Assembly: GCF_007993935.1 (NCBI RefSeq) | Contig: NZ_VITY01000003.1 | Location: 620,001 to 684,000 of the forward strand | Direction: 5' to 3' | Origin: Bradyrhizobium macuxiense | GTDB taxonomy: Bacteria > Pseudomonadota > Alphaproteobacteria > Rhizobiales > Xanthobacteraceae | Length of the DNA: 64,000 bases | Part shown: positions 60,699 to 64,000 of the stretch, piece by piece | Layout of the letters: each line of letters starts with the position of its first letter | Numbering within the stretch: position 1 is the stretch's first letter | Position numbers and translations under genes: made by a program | The notes under the pieces: model-generated | Database searches by the model: none | Told to the model about the DNA's origin: nothing | What the model saw: only the letters and a program-made list of their open reading frames with translations

Positions 60699-61151
60699 GA
60701 TCGGGTCTCCGTGATCGATGGTGGATTTCAGAATGGAAGCGGGGGCAGGCTCGACGAATCCGACTTTATCGTCTCCGCCTTCGGCAAGTCTATCGGTCGG
60801 GCTGGGCATCAACATGACGGAACACGGATCGGTCAGGCTTGACCGGAAAGCTGCGGCTCAACCGCGCACCGTCCGCGATGATCGCTGTGCCAACCTGCGC
60901 GTGCGTCGCAGCATGGTTGCAAGACGCGCCGCAAACCGCCGGCATTCGCAGTGATGCTGGTGACGCTGCCTGCGAATTGACCACAACGTTAGTACTACGT
61001 GGCACAGGCATCTCGTTTCTCGACAGCCGCCGGCAATTCTGTTCTGATCGGTGTGAACGAAATCCCGCGACGTCGCGCGAACGCGACGCACAAAAACAAC
61101 AACGGGATTCGAAGAAGTCTTTTGTCCGTTGGCTACCAGGGAGGGAATGCC
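60699..61151. other. Divergent intergenic region with a 12-bp palindrome
   Basis: A 453-bp gap between the LTXXQ gene (minus) and the sugar ABC operon (plus). The perfect palindrome CGCGACGTCGCG (61066-61077) lies 75 bp before the ABC start and could be an operator. Frames here are chance. Promoter elements are not clear. Confidence 0.45.
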
Positions 61152-62492
61152 ATGTCACGGAAGAAGCTTTCGCGCCGAGAATTCGTTGCAGCGACAGCGC
61201 TGTCATCGGCGGCGCTCATCACAGCCCCCTACGTGCGTGGCGCCTACGCAGCCGGCAAGCTCTCGATGGGCTTCTGGGATCACTGGGTGCCAGGCGCGAA
61301 CAGCGCCTCCACCGAGCTGGTCAATGAATGGGCCGCCAAGGAAAAGGTCGAGGTCCAGATCGACTACATCACCAGCCAGGGCAACAAGAACCTCGTCACC
61401 ATCGCCGCCGAGGCGCAGGCGAAATCCGGTCACGATATCTTCCAGATGCCGACATGGTGGCCGCAGGCCAATGCCGAGCTGCTCGAGCCGGTCAACGACA
61501 TCATGGAGCCGTTGATCAAGCTGAACGGTGACGTCAACGGCACGGTGAAATATCTCGGCCAGGCCGACGGCAAATGGCTCGGCGTTCCCGCCAGCGTCGG
61601 CAGCCAGATCAAGGGCCCCTGCTCGCGCATCGACTTGATGAAGAAGTACGCCAACATCGACGTCCAGGAGATGTATCCGGCCGGAAGCCCGCCGAAGGCT
61701 GATAACTGGACCCTCGACACGTTCCTCAAGGCGGCCGAAGCCTGCCACAAGGCGGGCTTCCCGTTCGGCATCGGTCTCGGCGAGACCAGCGACAGTGTCG
61801 ACACTGCCGGCGCGATCTTCCAGTCGTTCGGCGCGCAGCTGGTCGACGCCAAGGGCAACCTCACCGTCAAGACCGACGCGGTGCGCCAGTCGCTCGACTT
61901 CTACAAGAAGCTGCTCGCCTTCCTGCCGCCGGATGTGTCTGCGTGGGACGACGCCTCCAACAACAAGTGGCTGGTGGCAGGCAAGGGCGCGATGATCATG
62001 AACCCGCCGAGCGCCTGGGCGGTCGCCAAGCGCGATGCCCCGCAGGTCGCAGAGCAATGCTGGACACATGGGTTCCCGGCCGGCCCGAAGGGACGTTTTG
62101 CGCCCTACCTGCCGTTCTTCTGGTCGATCTGGTCGTTCTCGAAGAACAAGGAAGCGGCCAAGAGTCTGCTGTCCTTCCTGTCGCAACCCGCATCGATCGA
62201 GAAGATGGTGGTCGCGAGCGGCGGCTATGACCTGCCGGCCTACGAGAAGCTCACGACGTTGAAGGTCTGGGAAGAGATAGGGCCGCCGAAGGGCACGCTC
62301 TACCACTACCCGAACCCCTACAAGCACCAGACGCTGTCGATCGCGGCCTCGCCTGCGCCGCCCAAGGTTGCGCAGCAGATCTACTTCCAGGCCACCCTGA
62401 CCAAGATGTGCCTGCGCTACTACCAGGGTGAAGGCATGGAAAAGACGCTCGCCTGGGCCGAGGGCGAGTGTGAAGGCTTCATGCGAAGCTGA
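61152..62492 (+). CDS. ABC sugar transporter substrate-binding protein
   Basis: A 446-residue periplasmic binding protein of the family 1 (maltose/sorbitol) group. The twin-arginine-type signal is KKLSRREFVAATALSSAAL, with cleavage near AYAAG (about 34-36). The mature part has GFWDHWVPGANSASTELVNE, GHDIFQMPTWWPQAN and a C-terminal AWAEGECEGFMRS. GAGGG precedes the ATG at 61152. It is the first gene of a transporter operon with two permeases. Sugar specificity is not evident. Confidence 0.92.
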   Translation: MSRKKLSRREFVAATALSSAALITAPYVRGAYAAGKLSMGFWDHWVPGANSASTELVNEWAAKEKVEVQIDYITSQGNKNLVTIAAEAQAKSGHDIFQMPTWWPQANAELLEPVNDIMEPLIKLNGDVNGTVKYLGQADGKWLGVPASVGSQIKGPCSRIDLMKKYANIDVQEMYPAGSPPKADNWTLDTFLKAAEACHKAGFPFGIGLGETSDSVDTAGAIFQSFGAQLVDAKGNLTVKTDAVRQSLDFYKKLLAFLPPDVSAWDDASNNKWLVAGKGAMIMNPPSAWAVAKRDAPQVAEQCWTHGFPAGPKGRFAPYLPFFWSIWSFSKNKEAAKSLLSFLSQPASIEKMVVASGGYDLPAYEKLTTLKVWEEIGPPKGTLYHYPNPYKHQTLSIAASPAPPKVAQQIYFQATLTKMCLRYYQGEGMEKTLAWAEGECEGFMRS

Positions 62493-62498
62493 CGCCAG

Positions 62499-62545
62499 GC
62501 GAGCTCTCGCGCGACCGCCCCTGGTGCTGGCCGCGCGAGCTCTCG
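62499..62545 (+). other. Intergenic repeat/hairpin between binding protein and permease
   Basis: GCGAGCTCTCG occurs twice (62499-62509 and 62535-62545). CTCGCGCG (62506-62513) can pair with CGCGCGAG (62532-62539). Such hairpins between a binding protein and its permeases often protect the upstream message and lower permease expression. Confidence 0.45.
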
Positions 62546-62608
62546 TCTCTACTTCCCGGCCGCCGAACCGGCGAGCTGTGCAACCAACCCGCGCGAGGGA
62601 CCTGCGTT

Positions 62609-63547
62609 ATGGTTGATGTCGCATTCCAGCCCAACCGCACAGCGGCGGCCCAGTCAGGGCGAAGGCGTGTCGGCCTGCGCAACGCGCTACGGCGCAAATC
62701 AATGTCGGCGTTCCTGATGACGCTGCCGTTGATCCTCCTGATCGCGATCCTGGTGATCTATCCGGCAATCTATTCCCTACATCTGGCGACGCTGAACAAG
62801 GCGATGACGAAGTTTGTCGGCTTCGGCAATTTCGAGTTCCTGTTCAAGCGCGAAACGTTCTGGCTGGTGGTCAAGCAGTCCTGCATTTTCGCGATCTCGG
62901 CAGTGGTTTTCAAAGCCCTGATCGGTTTCATCGTTGCGCATTTCGTGCACAACGTCCCCGCCAACAAGCAGCGCAAGTGGCGCGGCATGCTGCTGGTGCC
63001 GTGGGTGATCCCGCCGGCGATGAGTACGCTGGCCTGGCTGTGGCTGTTCGACCCGTCCTACAGCGCCTTCAACTACACGCTGTCGTTCTTCGGCATCGGC
63101 CCGATCCCGTGGACCGGTGACGCGATGTGGGCGCGCTTCTCGGTGATCCTGGTCAATGTCTGGTACGGCGCACCGTTTTTCATGATCATGTATCTGGCGG
63201 CGCTGAAATCGGTGCCCGAGCAGCTTTATGAGGCGGCCGCGATCGACGGCGCCAATTGGTGGCAGCGGATCTGGTACGTGACGCTGCCGATGATGCGCAA
63301 CATCATCGCGATCACGACGCTGTTCTCGCTGATCGTGACCTTCGCCAATTTCGACATCGTGCGCATCCTGACTGCGGGCGGACCGCTCGACCACACCCAC
63401 ATCTTCGCCACCTGGGCGTTCCGCGTCGGCATCGAGGGCAGCGACATTCCGCTCGGCGCCAGCGTCTCGCTGTTCATGGTGCCGATCCTCGCGGTCGCGG
63501 CGATCTTCATCCTGCGCGACATCACCAAACGCGGGAACGAATCCTGA
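62609..63547 (+). CDS. ABC sugar transporter permease (MalF-like)
   Basis: A 312-residue inner-membrane permease with about six helices. The MalF-type EAA loop reads EQLYEAAAIDGANWWQRIWY, followed by VTLPMMRN. An Arg-rich N-terminus precedes the first helix (MTLPLILLIAILVIYPAIYS). It ends one base into the next permease start (TGATG overlap), so both are coupled. It pairs with that permease and a distant or downstream ATPase. Confidence 0.93.
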   Translation: MVDVAFQPNRTAAAQSGRRRVGLRNALRRKSMSAFLMTLPLILLIAILVIYPAIYSLHLATLNKAMTKFVGFGNFEFLFKRETFWLVVKQSCIFAISAVVFKALIGFIVAHFVHNVPANKQRKWRGMLLVPWVIPPAMSTLAWLWLFDPSYSAFNYTLSFFGIGPIPWTGDAMWARFSVILVNVWYGAPFFMIMYLAALKSVPEQLYEAAAIDGANWWQRIWYVTLPMMRNIIAITTLFSLIVTFANFDIVRILTAGGPLDHTHIFATWAFRVGIEGSDIPLGASVSLFMVPILAVAAIFILRDITKRGNES

Positions 63548-64000
63548 TGAGCACGATGACGATCGACAAGTCGGGGCCGACCCGCAAGGTCAAGTACGGC
63601 AGCATGAGCCGCGACCGGACCTGGGCGCTGCGCTGGTCCTATTTCTTCCTGATCCTGTTTGCGATCTTCTCGCTGACGCCGCCGCTCTACATGCTGATCA
63701 CATCGCTGAAGAGCAGCGCCGAGATCTCGGCGGCGACCAACCCGTGGTGGGTCTATCATCCGACACTCAGCAATTACATCGAGCTCTTGACCTCGAACCA
63801 GTTCCTGCGCTTCTTCTGGAATTCGGCCTGGGTCTCGATCATCGTGGTCACCATCACGATGCTGATCAGCGTGCCGGCCGCCTTTGCCCTGGCGCGGATG
63901 AAATTCTGGGGCTCGGCGACGCTCGCGACCGGCGTGTTCCTCACCTACCTCATTCCGGACAGCCTGCTGTTCATCCCGCTGTTCAAGATGTTCGCCGTGT
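63547..64000 (+). CDS. ABC sugar transporter permease (MalG-like), cut by window edge
   Basis: The first 151 codons of the second permease. After a charged N-terminus comes helix 1 (YFFLILFAIFSLTPPLYMLI), the SLKSSAEI segment typical of MalG, then ALARMKFWGSATLATGVF. The EAA loop lies beyond the edge. The ATG overlaps the stop of the first permease. The ATPase gene is expected further right. Confidence 0.9.
   Translation, partial: MSTMTIDKSGPTRKVKYGSMSRDRTWALRWSYFFLILFAIFSLTPPLYMLITSLKSSAEISAATNPWWVYHPTLSNYIELLTSNQFLRFFWNSAWVSIIVVTITMLISVPAAFALARMKFWGSATLATGVFLTYLIPDSLLFIPLFKMFAV

Noticed and set aside
60718..60954. 78-codon plus-strand frame upstream of the sugar ABC operon
   Set aside because: Low-complexity composition and no start signal; lies in a likely promoter region.

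Overview
The window looks like a chromosomal segment of a Bradyrhizobium-type alphaproteobacterium. The DNA is GC-rich. It carries the alphaproteobacterial block rlpA / D-Ala-D-Ala carboxypeptidase / tmk / holB / metG / tatD / metallo-beta-lactamase-fold hydrolase, TRAP and ABC solute transporters, many small DUF proteins of rhizobial type, a giant multi-HAMP hybrid kinase, and a palindromic repeat of the kind scattered through Bradyrhizobium genomes. Species assignment is inference; no 16S gene is present.

Layout. 1-4732: a TRAP transporter (binding protein plus a fused small/large permease) followed by an acyl-CoA synthetase. 4737-11403 (minus): the housekeeping run dac-tmk-holB-metG-tatD-hydrolase, mostly with 4-bp ATGA overlaps; metG has a long histone-H1-like N-terminus. 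11567-15502: alpha/beta hydrolase, rlpA, two tiny membrane-peptide genes, a NUDIX hydrolase, a low-molecular-weight phosphatase and tRNA-Ser(UGA). 15619-28471 (minus): the most unusual region, encoding a small beta-module protein, a giant DUF4347/collagen-like protein of about 1740 residues, a Tat-exported HELGH metallopeptidase, a type I secretion ABC transporter and HlyD adaptor, and a Sel1-repeat protein. 28908-35776 (plus, divergent): a 1432-residue fusion of glycosyltransferases and methyltransferases, then two more glycosyltransferases.

36008-43102: DUF5658-like membrane protein, a dehalogenase-like hydrolase divergent from an HxlR regulator with a paired operator, small proteins, a remnant of a streptomycin phosphotransferase, a sorbosone/glucose-dehydrogenase-like protein and an EmrAB-type efflux pair. 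43185-50982: an HWE kinase with receiver domain and a 2095-residue HAMP-array hybrid kinase. 51173-55075: small DUF proteins and a UvrD/Rep helicase. 55213-59577: nucleotide cyclase, PilZ protein, and an MFS / flavin monooxygenase-like / VOC operon. 59949-64000: an LTXXQ periplasmic protein and a sugar ABC transporter operon cut by the right edge.

Central hypothesis. 15619-35776 may be one surface system: a collagen-like fibre of uninterrupted Gly-Ala/Asp-Thr triplets, comparable in length to fibrillar collagens, exported by its own type I apparatus, with the Thr side chains glycosylated and the glycan O-methylated by the divergent enzymes. The gene content is seen in the sequence; the export and glycosylation links are inference.
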